This document shows positions 1 through 14,580 of a stretch of DNA of 64,000 nucleotides, one piece after another. Origin of the DNA: Albula goreensis (Eukaryota; Chordata; Actinopteri; Albuliformes; Albulidae); NCBI GenBank assembly GCA_022829145.1, contig CM040744.1, positions 8,777,001-8,841,000 of the forward strand, written 5' to 3'. Under the pieces are notes generated by a model. That model worked only from the letters and a program-made list of their open reading frames with translations. It did no database searches and was not told where the DNA came from. Made by a program: the position numbers and the translations under genes. Numbering within the stretch: the stretch's first letter is position 1; each line of letters opens with the position of its first letter.

Positions 1-2788
1 ATGCTCCAAACACCAATCACACAGCCAATAATCTGAGCATGGCACAGTCAACGGCACAAAGACCTAAACCCATGCCATCGTTAATTTGGTGGGCCTTTTT
101 TTCTCCCTTGTGATGCAACAATTTCACCTTAGTTCTAAAAAACACATTTCAAAGCTGGGGTTTTTCAATTTCGGCCTTCTGACATTTTAAAAATTGATTT
201 TTGAAAAGGGCCAGACAGGCCAACTCGCCCATATTCTGCCTGCCCCACTTATCAATCCTGACGTTCCTTCCCTGATTAACTTTCTTCCTTCCGGATGTTT
301 ACTCCTCTGTATTTTGCAGGAACATTCATTATTAACATTTATCGACACGTTATTTTACACCGGTGTGTGGGACTAAATATTCTCAAAGAGATATATATCT
401 CTGCGCAGAATTGCTCTCTTTCTCACAGCAGGGTGCTGCAGTTTGCTCCGGTTGATGTAGGAGTGTGATACATGCACCTGCAAAACAAGACCTTTCCTTT
501 TTAATATAGTTTACAGGCAGTTGATATTCTTTAAGGTTAAAGTAGTCTTAAAGCACCTCTTTTGTTATTGGCTGCTCACCAAATTCAACCTCCAATCCCA
601 TCAGCTCCTTCCCCGTTCCCACAACAAACACCTCACAGTAAAGCCTTTCATTTCTGATACACTTTAAAGGCAGGTGATATCATTTCAGGGTGAAGTGGTC
701 TTTGGGCACTTTGAATTGTACATACTGTATTGGCAGCTCACCAAATTCAGGCTAAGAGTCAGACCCCACCACGGCTTTATATAGCTTTGCAAGACATCTG
801 TCTGAAAAACTTCATTACAGCCCCATTCAAACTACTCTCCCAATTAGAAAGCAGAATAATTGCTTTATAAAAATATAATAAATTATTCATTAGTTCACAG
901 CAATTATAATTAGGAAAGGGAGGTTTTACAGCCATTTTTTCTCTTTGGATACAACCCCAGACAGCCAGTAAACAGTCTGTTGGATTATTGCACCTGAACA
1001 ATATGTTTAAACAATACAAATATATATTCATGAGGTACAACTTCCAGTCTGAGTAGCACTTTCACCAATTCCCCGAATCATTAGTGTGTCTGTCATTTTA
1101 AAACGAGAAAAAACAATCATAGCTGTGCAAAAGAGTCTTGGGAGATGGATTCTGCATCGGATTTGTCGCGTTAGTATTCATCCACAGATGTCCAATATGT
1201 CAGAGGTCTACTGGGATTGGTATAGAAAGGAACACTGATCAGTGCTGGATAAATGAACACAGATCAGTGCTTAAGAAAGCCACGGGTATTAAAAGCAATA
1301 AGAATCATTTTCTTTTTGTTGCGGCGCGCCCTAATCTATGATAAAAAGACTTCACGTCCTGAGAAGATCACATCACTGCTGCTGCTGCTGGAGCATTTAT
1401 GGTGTGCAATATGCATCACCCACAGTAGACCAGAGGTAAGCCACGTTAGCGAGTGCCAGCTTCTAGGCTTCTGCTAGCATTAGATGTGGCTGAAAGACAC
1501 ACAGGTGGAGCGCTGAGAATACACTTTACGGTTTGGGAGGACAGATAAAACATTGGCACTGTGTAGGCTGGAGGCCTCTTCTGTAGATCCTTCAGTCAAA
1601 ATCGCTTCAGTGCAGCTGTCGTAGGTGTCAGCAGAGAGTTGGACTCCTACCAGACGCTCCTCCAAGGGGGACGCTCCCCCACGAAATCGGTGACGAGCGC
1701 CGGGGTCCCGGCTTTGAGCGCGTGGCGGAACGCCACGTCACTGCTTCAGGAAAGTGGACACTGCGCTGATTACTCTTGGCGCAACATGAAGGTTGATGCC
1801 TAGACAGCGCTCTTTGTGCAAGCGTGTTCTTTACTGTAATTAGCGTCGTGACAGAGCATCATACTGCAGATAATTTCACTAATTAGATTCCATGTTTACA
1901 GTTTCTCTTGCATGCAGTTCCCAGCCTTGCTAATGGTAAAAAGGGGGGAAATCTAAGGGGGCCATGCCATGGAGCACTCAGGAGGACAATTTGGCCACGC
2001 TAATTAAAAAGCACTTTGAAGGGCTGGTGTTATCGAATGGGAGGGCCTCTGTGGCTGGGATTCTCTAAGTGATGAGGAAGACAGACCTTGGGCTTTCAAA
2101 TCAGCGCTGAGAAGTTACATGAAAGTGTGTGTCAAAGATTTAATGTCCCTTATTTTCATAATGCAGGGAGTAGCAACGTTTGGACTGCGTTTGTGCATTC
2201 ATTACATACCTGATAAATAATATTTTCAAAAAATATGTTATTTTAACAATGGTGATGATTAGAATGGCAAGCAAAAAAAATGACTGCAGTCCAATGCTTG
2301 GATTTACCACAGTCTGAATACAAGAGTAGGAATTTGGTTGTACCACTCACACAAAGACATACTTTCTTAAATATGACATACAGAATTGTAGAAAAAAGGA
2401 TCTCTGAATCTTCTGCAGTTTATTTAAACCAAGAATTGGAAAAAAAGAAAAGTATATACAAATACTCAAGCGACTATACTTAGGCTACATGATGTAACAT
2501 ACTAGCAGTGCTGTATGTGGAAGTGTTCCCACCAGCTAAAGCTTGGCTGGGACTGAATCGAGGACAAAAAGGGTTTTAGATTCCACTTAATTTCAAAGGC
2601 TTGTATGAAGTTTCCATCCCCTCCCATATTCAAGATATTAGCTGTATAAAAACGGCTCTCGCACTGGGTGGTGATGCAATATTAAATAGGACTGGCATCC
2701 CATTCCTCGCACGGTACGGCAGACAACAACATGGAGTCTGGATCCCTTCCAGCCTCAGGATAGAAAGGGATGAGAGAGGGAGGGAGAG

Positions 2789-2925
2789 AAGTCTGGATTC
2801 AATCACCATTTGTCTTTAACTCTGATTTACAAATACATCCGTTACATTTTTTTTCTACAGAGACAGTTAGGTGGTCCTGATTTTGGTGATTGCTCAGTTC
2901 TCCAAACTGCGTCGGGGGAGATAAA
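2789..2925 (+). mobile_element. Diverged member of the GGATTCAATCA repeat family (copy 1)
   Basis: Shares with 6729-6870 the opening GGATTCAATCAMCATTTGTC, then an ACTCTGATTTACAAA-like block, a T run, TGATTGCT...AAACTGYGTC and AGATAAAAATG, in the same order over about 135 bp. This is a diverged copy of the element with complete ends at 25447. Confidence 0.5.
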
Positions 2926-5900
2926 AATGTGCACTTTGGTCCGAGTCAGAGCTGTGGATAAATAACCAGATCAAGGAGGGCAAAGGGGGAGAAGAGAGAG
3001 AAAGGAAGAGGTAGTGGATGTTGGGTGCTGTCCACCCAAATGGGTTGTAAACTGCATCTATGGATCTATGCATACAGGTCATGTCCAAAACATTGTCTGT
3101 TCATCCTTCAATTCTAAGGGCATAACTGCTGTGGATTCATAATCCAGCCATAATATTCAATATTTGTCATTCACAGACAGTGTAGTCTTGAAGAACCGTC
3201 AATTCCCAATGACAGGGAAGAATAGCTGAGTAATCCTTCAGTTTGACAGCAAGGCAAAGAGGTACTATAGTCACAGAGTGCCTCAAAATCACTGACCTTT
3301 CCTTCGCCTCGCAAAAGGGTTAACAGCCAGCACAAGTGCCCTGTTGTAACCTGCTTAATTTGCTGGTGAATCGATCACAGCGTGTACCCAGAAAGGAACT
3401 GGGAACCATCCATCAGCTCAGCTGTACGCTAAGCTCGCGCACCGCTTAAACACCTACTTCCAGGTCGCAAACAAACGCGCCCGTAAATCATGGCCAATTA
3501 CATGCGGCGACCTCTTCCTGCACATTATCCTCCAACTCCGAGCTCAGTGGCCTTCGTCGTGGGTTTGGTACAAAACTGGGACGTGTGAGGGCGTGAGCCG
3601 CTGACCTGAATAAACACCTCGGCACGGGTGAAGGGCACGGCCCGTCGAGAGCGACGCCGCCCGCCCCAGCTGCTGCTTTTCCTGGATCGTTCCAGGAAAA
3701 TCCTTCAAATGACTGGAGCTCACGATACTTTTGCAAAGGCATCACTGATGAAGGGAACAGTTTGGGAATTGTTCTGCAAGACCTGATAGATATTTCTCTC
3801 AGGCTTAAAGCAAGCGCTGAATCATAATGAATAAAATGCCCTATTACTGCCTGAAGTTGCAATTCAGTACCATAAAGTACCTTCAGCATAATCATCAGAG
3901 CTCTGTGGTCATAACATCAGTGATGTAAAGCTGCCCCATCAAATAGACACGCAGCAATACCGCAATCGTTTCATCCTTGGTAGCGCCAAAGCCATTTAGA
4001 GAATGACACTAAAAAAAAAGCATGAATTCGCTTCTGGCTATTACAATTATAACAAACAGGTCTAATAAACCCTGTGTAATCTCAGAGCCAGTTATGATAA
4101 ACACATTGGAATGGAATGAAAGCCTTTTTTAAAAAAGAGGAAGCAGCACCAGCGCTGGCTTTGTGTGAAGAGCGATATCCGATAACAAGAAAGGCAATTT
4201 CCCCGTCAGATGACATGAATGCATGGAGCTCAGAAAGAATGGGGGAACAAGCTAAATGAGCTGTGTGGCTCGACTAGTGCTCGACAGTGCTCTGAATTCC
4301 GCAGCGTATTGACTGCATGACAGGCTGACAGGCCAGCACTGACATATCAAACAAATGACAAAACACAGCTAATGCTGCTCATACAAACCCCTACCTCTGA
4401 GCACCCTCTCCCCCTTCTAAATCTCACCAACCATAGCCCCTATCTGCGCCCCCTCGCTCCAACGCCCAACCCCATTTTCGAATCAGTGCAAAACCCAATT
4501 CACGTCCTATTCTCCCCTATTGCTCCACATAACACCCTGTCCAGTTCCTGTTCAAATCCCTATCCTATTTCCAGCCCGAAACTCCTCCCTCATCCCTTTC
4601 ATTCCCTCTTTTCTTAGCTCCTCCCCCCAATAACGCCTCCATACCCCTCTGAGGCTTGTCACTGTGATCCATTAACTAAAGCCTACTACTTCCCCACACC
4701 TCCACTTCCACATTCTCAACCGTTGTCCCTGCTGACATTTTTCATTAGGAAGGCAGCAGTGAAGAAGGTTTTTTTTCCCTCATAAAAATGCAGCTGCATT
4801 CCTCCACCTGAACTTTGTAAATTGCATTAGAACTGCAATGCCAAAAATACAACGCTGTGTACTGTATCACAGGTCCTTTCTGTTCCCTTCGACTCACTGT
4901 GTACTTTTCGCTTTGCTAATGTAAGAGAAATCATACTATTAATCCTCGCAGAATTTATCTTCTCTGAAATGATACCATCGCTGTAGCTATAATTATTACC
5001 ATGCAGTCAATAGCCACAATACTTATTAAAATTGTCAAAACTGCACTTACGAGGGAATATTTAAAGGCATTACTTATCCAAGGGAATATGTTTGAAGGAT
5101 TCTGTCAAATTAAATATTTTAACTAATTAAATGTTCAGTAAAATGCTTATGCATTTTGTAGATTACACAGCTTTGCCAAACTCCTTTATTTCAAGATTAG
5201 ATATATACTGTCATATCATTATTAATTAATAACCCTTTTATTCATAGTGTGCTAAAAACTGTTGGTTTGATGTCTAACATCTTATCAGTAATTTAGTCAT
5301 GAACTGTTTGCATTCAAGAAATACACAATGAATATAACCACTGAAGATTAGATCAAATAATACTCAACTGTTTGACCTGTCAATGCAGATTATTTTTTTA
5401 ATATTCAGTATCAATCATTCTAATCTGTAAATATAATTTCACTGTGTGTCCACAGCAAATTAAGTTTATATGAATACCAGGCTCATGTAAATAATGCCTA
5501 ATCACTCTCAGAGGCATGTCAGATAAACCTTGACGAGAACCTGCAGTATTCCTTTCTTAGCTGGAGCATGAGTGATTTCATCTTTCCTTCACTTCCTTTG
5601 TCAGACTGTACATTAATGCTGTTTCCATTGTTAAGTATCTTCCTGTTACATATGTATAAGTTCATGCTCCAAGAACCAGTTCTTCTCCATCTATAGATGT
5701 GGGTTACTTAAGTCTCTTTCTTCTTATGTCATCCCACTTGCCCTATGGGAGTTTTTTTTCTGCATTTTTATTGATCATGTTTAAAATCCAGTTGAATCTT
5801 GTATTAGATCTCCGGCTGCATCCCTCCTGACCTGAAGAAAATGCTGCTTGGTAATAATGTCGTGATACTTGACATTTTTCTCTTACTCTCGTCCTTTCTG

Positions 5901-6727
5901 CAGGCTCCGTCTGAATTATTAAATGCACGCAAGAGAAAACAGAGAAAACTTCTCTGTTGTGGATTCTCAGACAGCCTCCTAAAAAAAAGGGAAAAAATTC
6001 GAGCCGATCCTGTCTGAGAAAGTCACAGGCAGAAGCAGAAGAAAAACAGAATCACTTTTATATTGTGTCGTGATTCTCATAATGAGTAATCCTGCCCGCT
6101 GGGGAATTCCGACACCACTGGGTGGCGCTGATGAGGGGGCGTTACATGTAATACGGGGAGCTCTGCTTGGAATGAGAAATGAGTGCCAAAAATGAGGGAG
6201 AAACGATCAGCAAAATATTCAGAAACTGGCAAATATTGTGAGAGGAAAACGGTGAGAATTTGTATTCAACAAAACTCAACGCATTGACCCAGAATTTCTG
6301 CATAATGTTTAGAGTCAGGCAAAAATCTAATGCTCTGCGTGTTCAACCATAAATCATGATTCCTCAACTCTGTAACTACAGACATCTTCCCCTTATAGAA
6401 CACGGCATAGGAACCAGTATAATGACAATTTCAAGACCAAAGGACTGGGTCATGCGTCTCGTGCTGATTGGACATTTGATGTCATCACTGGAGGTGTTCT
6501 ACCCATTTTCATCAGATGCAGGGCCTTTGTAATTCCTATATCAAAGCAAAAATTGTGTGAGCGTGAGATCAACAAAGTAATGTATGAAAAAGTGGTTTGG
6601 CACGCCTATGTGTGAGGCTTCCCTGCCATCACTTGAAGAGGTATCGAAAGTCTTGAAATATACATGAAAGAGCCGTGGTGATGAATAGCCATTGAGTACC
6701 CTCAGACAGATAGTTAAAAGACAAGGG

Positions 6728-6870
6728 CCAGGATTCAATCAACATTTGTCCCTAACTTTGGCTCACAACTTAATGAGAGCATGATGCTTTTTTTCCCTGC
6801 AAGAACAATTTAGCGACTTAATTATCATGATTGCTGAACTCGTCAAACTGTGTCATGAAGATAAAAATGA
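6728..6870 (+). mobile_element. Diverged member of the GGATTCAATCA repeat family (copy 2)
   Basis: Opens GGATTCAATCAACATTTGTC and continues CCTAACTTTGGCTCACAA. It follows 2789-2925 colinearly, including CATGATTGCTGAACTCGTCA, AACTGTGTCATG and AGATAAAAATG. The right inverted end is not evident, so the copy is truncated or decayed. Confidence 0.5.
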
Positions 6871-8859
6871 AAGGAGCCTCAATTATAATTCATAACACAG
6901 CTCCATACCTCATGTGTTGAAACTCCACATATAATTTCAGGGGACCTTACAAGGAGTTTAGGTAGGTGGTTCAATGAGGAAATAAAACCCTGGAAGGTCT
7001 TCGCTTTGACATAGCATGCCTTTTCAAATCAGTCTTTTGAGGACATATTTGCTAAGGCTATGTGCACTCTTAGTTCATCCAACTAAACAATTTCCTCAGA
7101 GTTCATTTTTAATTATCATTTGCTTGTTTCAGAAAGCTTGAAATCAATTTCAAGGTCCAATGCTATATACTGTATATGTTAAATTAAATTTGTAAAGTAA
7201 TCTACTGTTTTTTTTTTTTTCAGGCAAGAGGCCTTGTAGCTTTTTATGTTTTGTAAGGCTAAAAGATTTTTCAAAAAGGGTGAAGTTAAAAGTTTCAGTC
7301 AATAAACATCATACAAAACGTGGTGAGAAACCCCACAAAATTGGTTAAAACATACCGTTGTATAAATAGTTACACTGAATCCAAGTCACTTTTGCATCTG
7401 CCTGGATACCATACTAATGAGTCTTCCTTACTCTAGATACAACTTGTTATCATGGATGAATAATTCTAATAATAACTACTGTAAAACATCTGAAAGGGAG
7501 GTACTCTAAGGAAACCGTACCCTTGCAATTCATACTTAGCCAGTATTAATGGATCTGAAGAGTTGTTGGCAGGTTAGTATGCACTTACCATGCTGACTGA
7601 TTTTTATTTATTTCAGGAGTTTGGAAAGGAATGGAACAAGAAATACATCTCTTGATGCTGACAAAGACCCAATGGCTTCCCTCCCACATGTCATTCTCCA
7701 GTCTTTGCAAGCCAAACGCAGGCTACTGCTTTGACATATAGAGACCAGAATACAGAGCACTGCAGTTAGATAATACAAATCAAATGAAACTATGTGGTCT
7801 TTCCTCAGCATCTGCCAGTGAAAGTAATGATCTCATTTTTACTATATGTCTCGACTATTACGTGACGGGGTGAGAAGATAGCCTGTCTCCTATGGTTTTT
7901 CAAGCGAGATTCTAACTTTAATTTGAGTCTATGATTGTCCCCATATTTCTCATCACAGGTTCCAAGCTTAATGTCAAACTATGCAAAATCTAGATATAAA
8001 AAAAATTCCCTCTGGTACCAGGGATCAATTAGTATCGCATATCTCTTATCTGTGTTTAGTTTTTCATATCAAGAAGACATTCAATTTGAAACTTGGTGTC
8101 GGTGTTATCTCCGAGTTTCACGTTTCTGATACAAGCAGCTCGGAAGCAGCTGTGAAATTCTGAAATTCATGCTATGTTTGCAAATAATCTCATCCCGTGG
8201 GAGCAGGCACTATCTAAGGAAGCAAATGTCGAGGATGGAGCCGTGTGGGACCCCACATGCAATCTTTGACTTGATTAGATTAGAATTCAAACCAGTTTAA
8301 AATGGCTCAGGGGAAAATTCAAACATGGCCACCCCATGTATTTCTAAAGAGGTTTTGCAAGAACAACAACTATTTTCAGATTTGGAAGCATCAAAGAAAT
8401 CTATTGGTGGCCATGCGCATCACTGCCAACTGCCTTAAAAAATATTTGAACATAGTTAACAGAAATGACTTTGTTGACATGGCAACTAATGAACAATGAC
8501 AACTTAATTCTTCCTTGTCAATTAAATAAGCCGAGTAAATTTGATTTCCTTTAATAAAGCCAGATATTGAAAATTGATGTGAAAGTCAACACAGTTTGAA
8601 ATCTCTTACTTTCCAGTTAAATCGTCTTCTGAATTATCATCTGTTGACTTAATTACCCTTGAGCCAAATTTGTTCCCATCGATAAGTGATCGGATAAGTG
8701 CGTCTTAATTAGAGCTGGAGAGATGACACAAAAGAGATCTGAAAGAAACCCAACATAACAAGCACCGCATTTCCAGGGTTATTTCCTTCCCTTGTTCATC
8801 AGAATCCATAGTAACACATTAAAATTCCTCATATTTCCACTCTGAAGCTCAGAGTTCCC

Positions 8860-9000
8860 GCAGTGCAGCCTCCAGTCATCTCTGCAGAAATCTGCGCTGT
8901 AACCCAGTGGTGGCGTGCCTTGGCACCCATCCCAAGCCTGGGAACAGGGGGGCGTAGGAACCAGTCCAGGCCCCAAGGGAACACAGCCATATTACCCAAC
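8860..9000. other. GC-rich unidentified block within AT-rich intron
   Basis: About 140 bases with AACCCAGTGGTGGCGTGCCT, TGGCACCCATCCCAAGCC and CCAGTCCAGGCCCCAAGGGA contrast sharply with their flanks and could be an old repeat insertion. No second copy is visible in this window. Confidence 0.25.
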
Positions 9001-10324
9001 ATCCCCTTGAGTGTATATTATATATAGAGAGAGTGTGTCCCCATCCAATTCTCCAGCAAAACACCCCACAGCAGCTCAGTCAGTTATACTGCACCAGAAG
9101 CTATTCTACCCCTGCAAAGTATCCAAGTACACTCTTCTTCCATTCACTGAACTCTGCTGTTCTCTCCTGTACACGGCAACTCTTGCCCAACAATGGAATA
9201 CTTTGATGCGGTGAGTGGTCTGGCAAAAATTGGCAGTTGTGAATCACCCAGGTGGTTGTTACACATCAGTTATGGTTATGGGGAATTCCTACATACGCTG
9301 TGGGCTTTGAGACCATGAGATGAAAGAGGCCACAGAAAAGCATCGTCATTTATATTTTGGTCTTTATGAGCTACATCTCCATCCATACACCTTCTGCAGC
9401 TCTCTTTTCCTCCCAACTCTGTGCTAGGGAAGAACAGAGCAACAGAACAAATTATTCAGAGTTTCCTTTCCTCCGTGTTAATTATGATGTCAGGGTGATG
9501 TTCTCTCAGACTCTCAGTAACCATGCACACCTCAGCGGGCTTTTCCACAAGTGTCCATTCGGATGGTGTCGGAGGCAGAATAATGATGACGATGAAGGCG
9601 AGCAGCAACACAAATCAGACTTTGACCTTTTCCTGAGAACACAGAGCAATGTCCCATTTCAGGGTCAGAGGAAATCAAAGGAATTAGTGAGGCAAAAACA
9701 ACAATATCCACGCGATTAGAGTAGGCTTCTTCAAAAGAGGATTTAAAGCTTAACTTTTTAAGATTTACAAGACTTATGTTGAGGACAGACAGTAATTGAA
9801 TAAGGCATTTGCATAAGGATTACCGCATAAGTTATAATTCATTTTATTTAATACATCAAAAAGATATTTCTATCTGACAAAACTGTAATATACAAGCTAT
9901 GTTTACAACCTGTGATGGTAAGTGGGAAATATTGGGAAAGGGAAAATAATGATATTCTCACATGTATCCAGCCATAGGTCAGACATGTATTTTTATAGAG
10001 ACACAGATGAAATATGCCAATTTTTTATAAGGAAAAAATAACAGTGTATTCTAAATGCCTCTTGCATAAACATGAATAAAACGTAAAAATTATTCACAAG
10101 GATCTTGTTTACTTCTTAATCTACCTCCCACTTTGTGTTAAATCCCACACACAGAGGCATACTGCTGTTTTTTAAGATACTATTTGTGAATCTTTATTTA
10201 TAGCATTTCAAATATGAACACAGAGTCCGGAGGAAATGCTTGTGGAATGTTCCCTCAATCGCAACGCCTCTGCCGTGGTTAATGGCGAGGCGAGGATTTT
10301 GTCAGACTGACACATTCTTCAAAG

Positions 10325-10462
10325 CTGGGTTATTACTGTTTATGATGCTGCTGGTGTTAGTGTTGCTACCGGTATTGCTGTTGTGGGTGTTAGTGTTGGT
10401 GCCTAGTGTTCTTTTCAGTGTTACTGATGTTTTTTCAGAGGTTGTTGTTGATGTTGTTTGTA
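10325..10462. repeat. Degenerate GTT/GTG trinucleotide-like tract
   Basis: About 140 bases of GT/GTT-rich sequence (GTGTTAGTGTTGCT, GTTGTGGGTGTTAGTG, GTTGTTGTTGATGTTG). It keeps open frames in both directions through low complexity only: Leu/Val-rich on plus and Asn/Thr/Ser-rich on minus. Confidence 0.7.
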
Positions 10463-11586
10463 AAAACAGCCATCCAGAATGACACAGGGTTATAAAATAT
10501 GAAATAAAAATGCAATTGAAGAGAATAACAAATATTAACATGAAGGAAAATAATTTTAAAAAATGATTAGCCAGTGCAGGTCAAAAATAATCTAAGACCT
10601 AATGTGTCTATATGGGAAATAAGAGATTTTGAGAGGAAAAAAAAACTGTTAAAACCAAGCTAGAGACAATTAAATTGAAAAAAATAAATGAAGCATGAAA
10701 AGCAGAAAAATTGTGCAGAATTATTGTTTAAAGAGGATTGTCTTCAAATGTCTGAAGGTGAGAACGTAAGGTGTGAGCCCTCACATACGTTGGGGTTTCA
10801 TTCTGTTCGTGGAGAATTAGAGACAGGAAATGGCACAGCTGAAGTGAGCATTCAGTCTAACTGACAGGCAGTGTCAATGGCCTGCTTGATTTGAAATTTC
10901 TAAATGAATATCACAGTATGATTCAGTTCTTGTACCTATACTGTTTCTTTGCTGCTGCTAACAATAACAGCAACTATATATAAATAAGGCTCGTATATAT
11001 TCTTACATGCTTGTTCAGAACTGTACAGTTAACCATACAAATAAAAACTGATGCAGATATCACTGGGGTCAAACTTTTGCATTATTTCTCTTTGACTTAA
11101 TATTACAATGCTAAATGAATTGACATAAAGTAATAAACAGTAGGCCTATAACATTTTCCATATGACAGGAAAACAGTCTTCCTATTTAAAAATGTAATGA
11201 TGCACTCAAGGTAAAACAATATTTATGAGACATGGAAGTGGAAGACCGGTGAACCATGGAGATAGGAACAGACCATTTCACAATGTCAAAGGGGCTATTG
11301 TAGCCTCTGAACCAAGAGCAGGCCTAATGACCCACAGCGTCAATGACTCATAGCACTAATGATCCATTCCCAATCAAACATGGTCAACAACAGAGGGTGT
11401 CTGCTTCATGACTTCTTTCAGATTCAGCACCAAGGGCTAGGGATGCTACTTAGAAACTGTGAGCTGGACCTGGGTAAGAGAGAGGGATAAAGGGACACTC
11501 CAACATTTTGGCAATTAAGCACTTTCATTTAATTTCTAAGAGTAGAGACACCCAACAGTGCCATTTGCATTGCTGTTGGTTCTTTC

Positions 11587-11890
11587 TGGAGAAATCTTCT
11601 GAAAAATATACCGAACTACATTTAGCAGTAAGAAAACTGAATGAAAGCTTTCCAGGAACCCATCCTAGCTCTAATCAAAAGCAAAACCTTCCGGTAAGAC
11701 CTAACAAAAGGCAGGCTGGTACAAACAGTACACAAGGTCATATCTGTGTTCTTACAAACTTTAAAACTGAAGGTCACCAGAATTCTAATCATTAAATGAA
11801 GATTTCGCTGTCTCAGAGTATCTCTTAGCCTTTCATTCAATTTGAAAACGGGCAAATGCAGTCCAGCGATTTGTTCAGAGGATTTCTCCA
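11587..11890. mobile_element. Foldback (inverted-end) element
   Basis: The left arm 11587-11648 (TGGAGAAATCTTCTGAAAAA ... GAATGAAAG) and the right arm 11830-11890 (CTTTCATTC ... GAGGATTTCTCCA) are inverted repeats of about 60 bases, roughly 70% identical, around a spacer of about 180 bp. Both strands carry short open frames because the arms mirror each other; neither looks like a gene. It may be part of a larger element starting at the GGGACACTCC motif near 11492. Confidence 0.5.
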
Positions 11891-12234
11891 AAGTGAACCA
11901 TCAGAAATTAAAACACATTTGTGGGTTCCACTAGTCTGTTCCTCTTGCTAAGCAAATGGAAGGGTTTCATTTTCAAAACAAATGTTCATCAACAACAGAA
12001 TGTTCATAAACAATATTTCATAAACAATTAGGTAACCATGTGATCACACCTCATTTGTGAGAGCACAAAGCATGCCACAGAGCACATTCACAATGCTTCA
12101 ATAACTGTACAATGCAGTGCAACATACATACAATGCTGCTGGTTGTATGCCCAGATACTTAAATCCAACCACCATGACTCATTCATTTCAAAATGTAAGC
12201 TATAACAGGAAACAGCATGTAATATTTTAAGAAA

Positions 12235-12470
12235 ACAAGCGCAAATTTGCACTAGCTGTGACCAGACCACACCCACTGTCCCAGGCCACTCCCACTGTCA
12301 CACCCCCTTTCAGCCAACTGGCATGAACAGAAACACACACGGCCTCCATGCCAAATTTCAGCCTCCCAGGGCAAAAACTGCGGCCACCAAAGGGTGTGGA
12401 AATTTTTTGGACCAAGCAACCACACCAAAGCTCGCACCTGAAAACAATTCAGCTTTCTCAAAGGCACAAA
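12235..12470. other. Unidentified GC-richer block, possible dispersed repeat
   Basis: Sequence from GACCAGACCACACCCACTGT through GCCAAATTTCAGCCTCCCAG to GGAAATTTTTTGGACC has a composition unlike its flanks. It keeps three overlapping short frames open. It looks like an inserted repeat, but only one copy is visible. Confidence 0.25.
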
Positions 12471-14435
12471 CTGTCATTAAGGTTGCTAAGTTTTAAAGAA
12501 TCTGTGCCCATTGATCACTGTTTTAAAGCATTATTTTTATTTTTAGTTATCGATTTTTACCAGGCAATTTCATACATTTATAACAAATTCAAATACTGGC
12601 AGGGACAGAGGGGAATTGCTTGACTTTTACTGTTATTAGATGCACTGATAAAATACATTGATCCACACCTTTTGTTATTTTAAATACCTACCTCACTATC
12701 TCTACTCTTACTCTGCTACACCATAAGGAAAAAAACCTTCTGCTATATTTACCCTAAATGAAAACCCTACAAAAGAAAGAATACCTGAGAATCCTTAGAG
12801 ACCAAGATGATTTATAACTGTAAAAACATGTTAATATTGTTGAGTGTCACTACTGTGTAAGTCTTCGTTATGTCATAGCCTACTGAGGGGCAACAGTAAC
12901 ACAACAAAGTCTGGCTGTAACCAATGCTACGCATTTCTTTTTCAAGAGCTTGAAGTATAATTAAAACAAAGTAATACACTAAATACTGCCTGTGGCGAAT
13001 CCTGATTGATGTTTTCACTGTACTGCTGTATTGCAGTCAGCTGGGACCTTGTTTACTAAACACACAGGAAATAGCTCAAGTTCTCTACATCAGCGATTCA
13101 AAGAGACAATGCTGTAAAATTGAGTTTTTTTCCCATATTCTATCCCTGTGTATTGCCATTCGCCCTCATTCACACAGACCAGCTTCAACAGAACACAGAG
13201 ATAATGTAAACATCTACTGCATATACTGAGCTATGCTTAAAAAACATGAATATGAGTCTGTTCCCTTTGTTTCTGGCTACCACTGCTTTCTGTTTTTGTT
13301 TTCAAAGCATTTTTTCTCATTATTTGAGTGTACTAAAACACACCCATATTTCATTGCCCTCCATTTCAGTTTCAAAAACAGAATTCCTTCCCACAATTGT
13401 TTACTATCCTGTCGAACAGTACTGACAAGAAGATGGGTCAGTGGAACACCACTACCAATACAGCACTTCAATGGAAGTGTTTCTCCTGTTTCTTCTACAG
13501 AAGGAAGCTGAATTTTGAGCACTGCTCTGGTCTAAAATCACATATTTCTGGACAGGAATTCAATAAGTAGCAGCTGGAGAGTTCCTCTGGACTGCAAAAA
13601 CTTAATTTAAAAAAGCCTTAATACATTATATTAGGGGTCTCAGCTGTGAACCAAGGGCAGATTTAGACACGTCACCTGACCAAGCATGTCAGGATAAAAT
13701 CCATTCGCTGTGAATCCATGCACAAATGGATATTCTCCTTGTGGAAAAATAACCATAATTTTTTTTTATTTTTTTTTTTACTGAGGAGTGATTTGGGTCT
13801 GACATACAGAGAAGTCTTGGATCTCATATCACATTCTCCTAAAAGCCATCTGTCAAATGGAGCTTCTCTGAAATGAACATTTTCTTTGGTTTGAATCAGC
13901 AAGATGATAGTAATGCATTACAGTATGAAAGTACAGTCAGATAAAGTGCCGTTCTCCTTGTAAACTTCTCTCTCACCAGATTGTGGTCCATCATTTACAA
14001 TCAAATCTCAAACACAGTAGAATGAATTTTCAGATAACACTAAACACGCAGGGTTTATTGTGATGTGGTAAGTTGTACAACGATACAGACATTTGATCTT
14101 GGGCTTTGTGTCCAAGGGGGCAGCGTCACACCTCACAATTATGGGTGAGGTGAACCCCCCACCGGACCACTAGAAGAGAAGGAGAAATATAGAGGAAAGG
14201 AAGTAGACATGAAGGTGGAGATAGGGAGGGGGAGGGATGCTGGAAGCAGTGTGGAGATGAGGTGATGGGAGATAAGGTATATGGCAATTTAATACCTGCA
14301 GAGAAAACCAGATTGGACGGATAGAGGTATTTGAATGAGGGGTTGTCTGAAAATACTTCACCCAAACTTTTGTTTTAACAAACTCCATTAAACTGCAATA
14401 CTTCTGTTGCAATCTCTCTCTAACTATTAACCAAG

Positions 14436-14580
14436 ACAGACCTATATTCAATCAACATCCTGTCCTTACTTTTGACTCACAAATGACTCTTTCAACTCAG
14501 ACATTTTCATTTATTTTGGTGACTTACTAGACTTGCCAAGACATGTTGTGTGTTTGTGAAGAAAAATATGAACAATAATA
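14436..14580 (+). mobile_element. Diverged member of the GGATTCAATCA repeat family (copy 3)
   Basis: Opens TATTCAATCAACATCCTGTC then TTTTGACTCACAAATG, with ACATTTTCATTTATTTTGGT and a later GTGAAGAAAAATATG that parallel copies 1 and 2. It is more diverged than those copies. Confidence 0.42.

Noticed and set aside
3488-3895. 135-codon minus-strand frame as a grid2 exon
   Set aside because: The translation does not resemble the amino-terminal ligand-binding-like domain that should follow exon 1.
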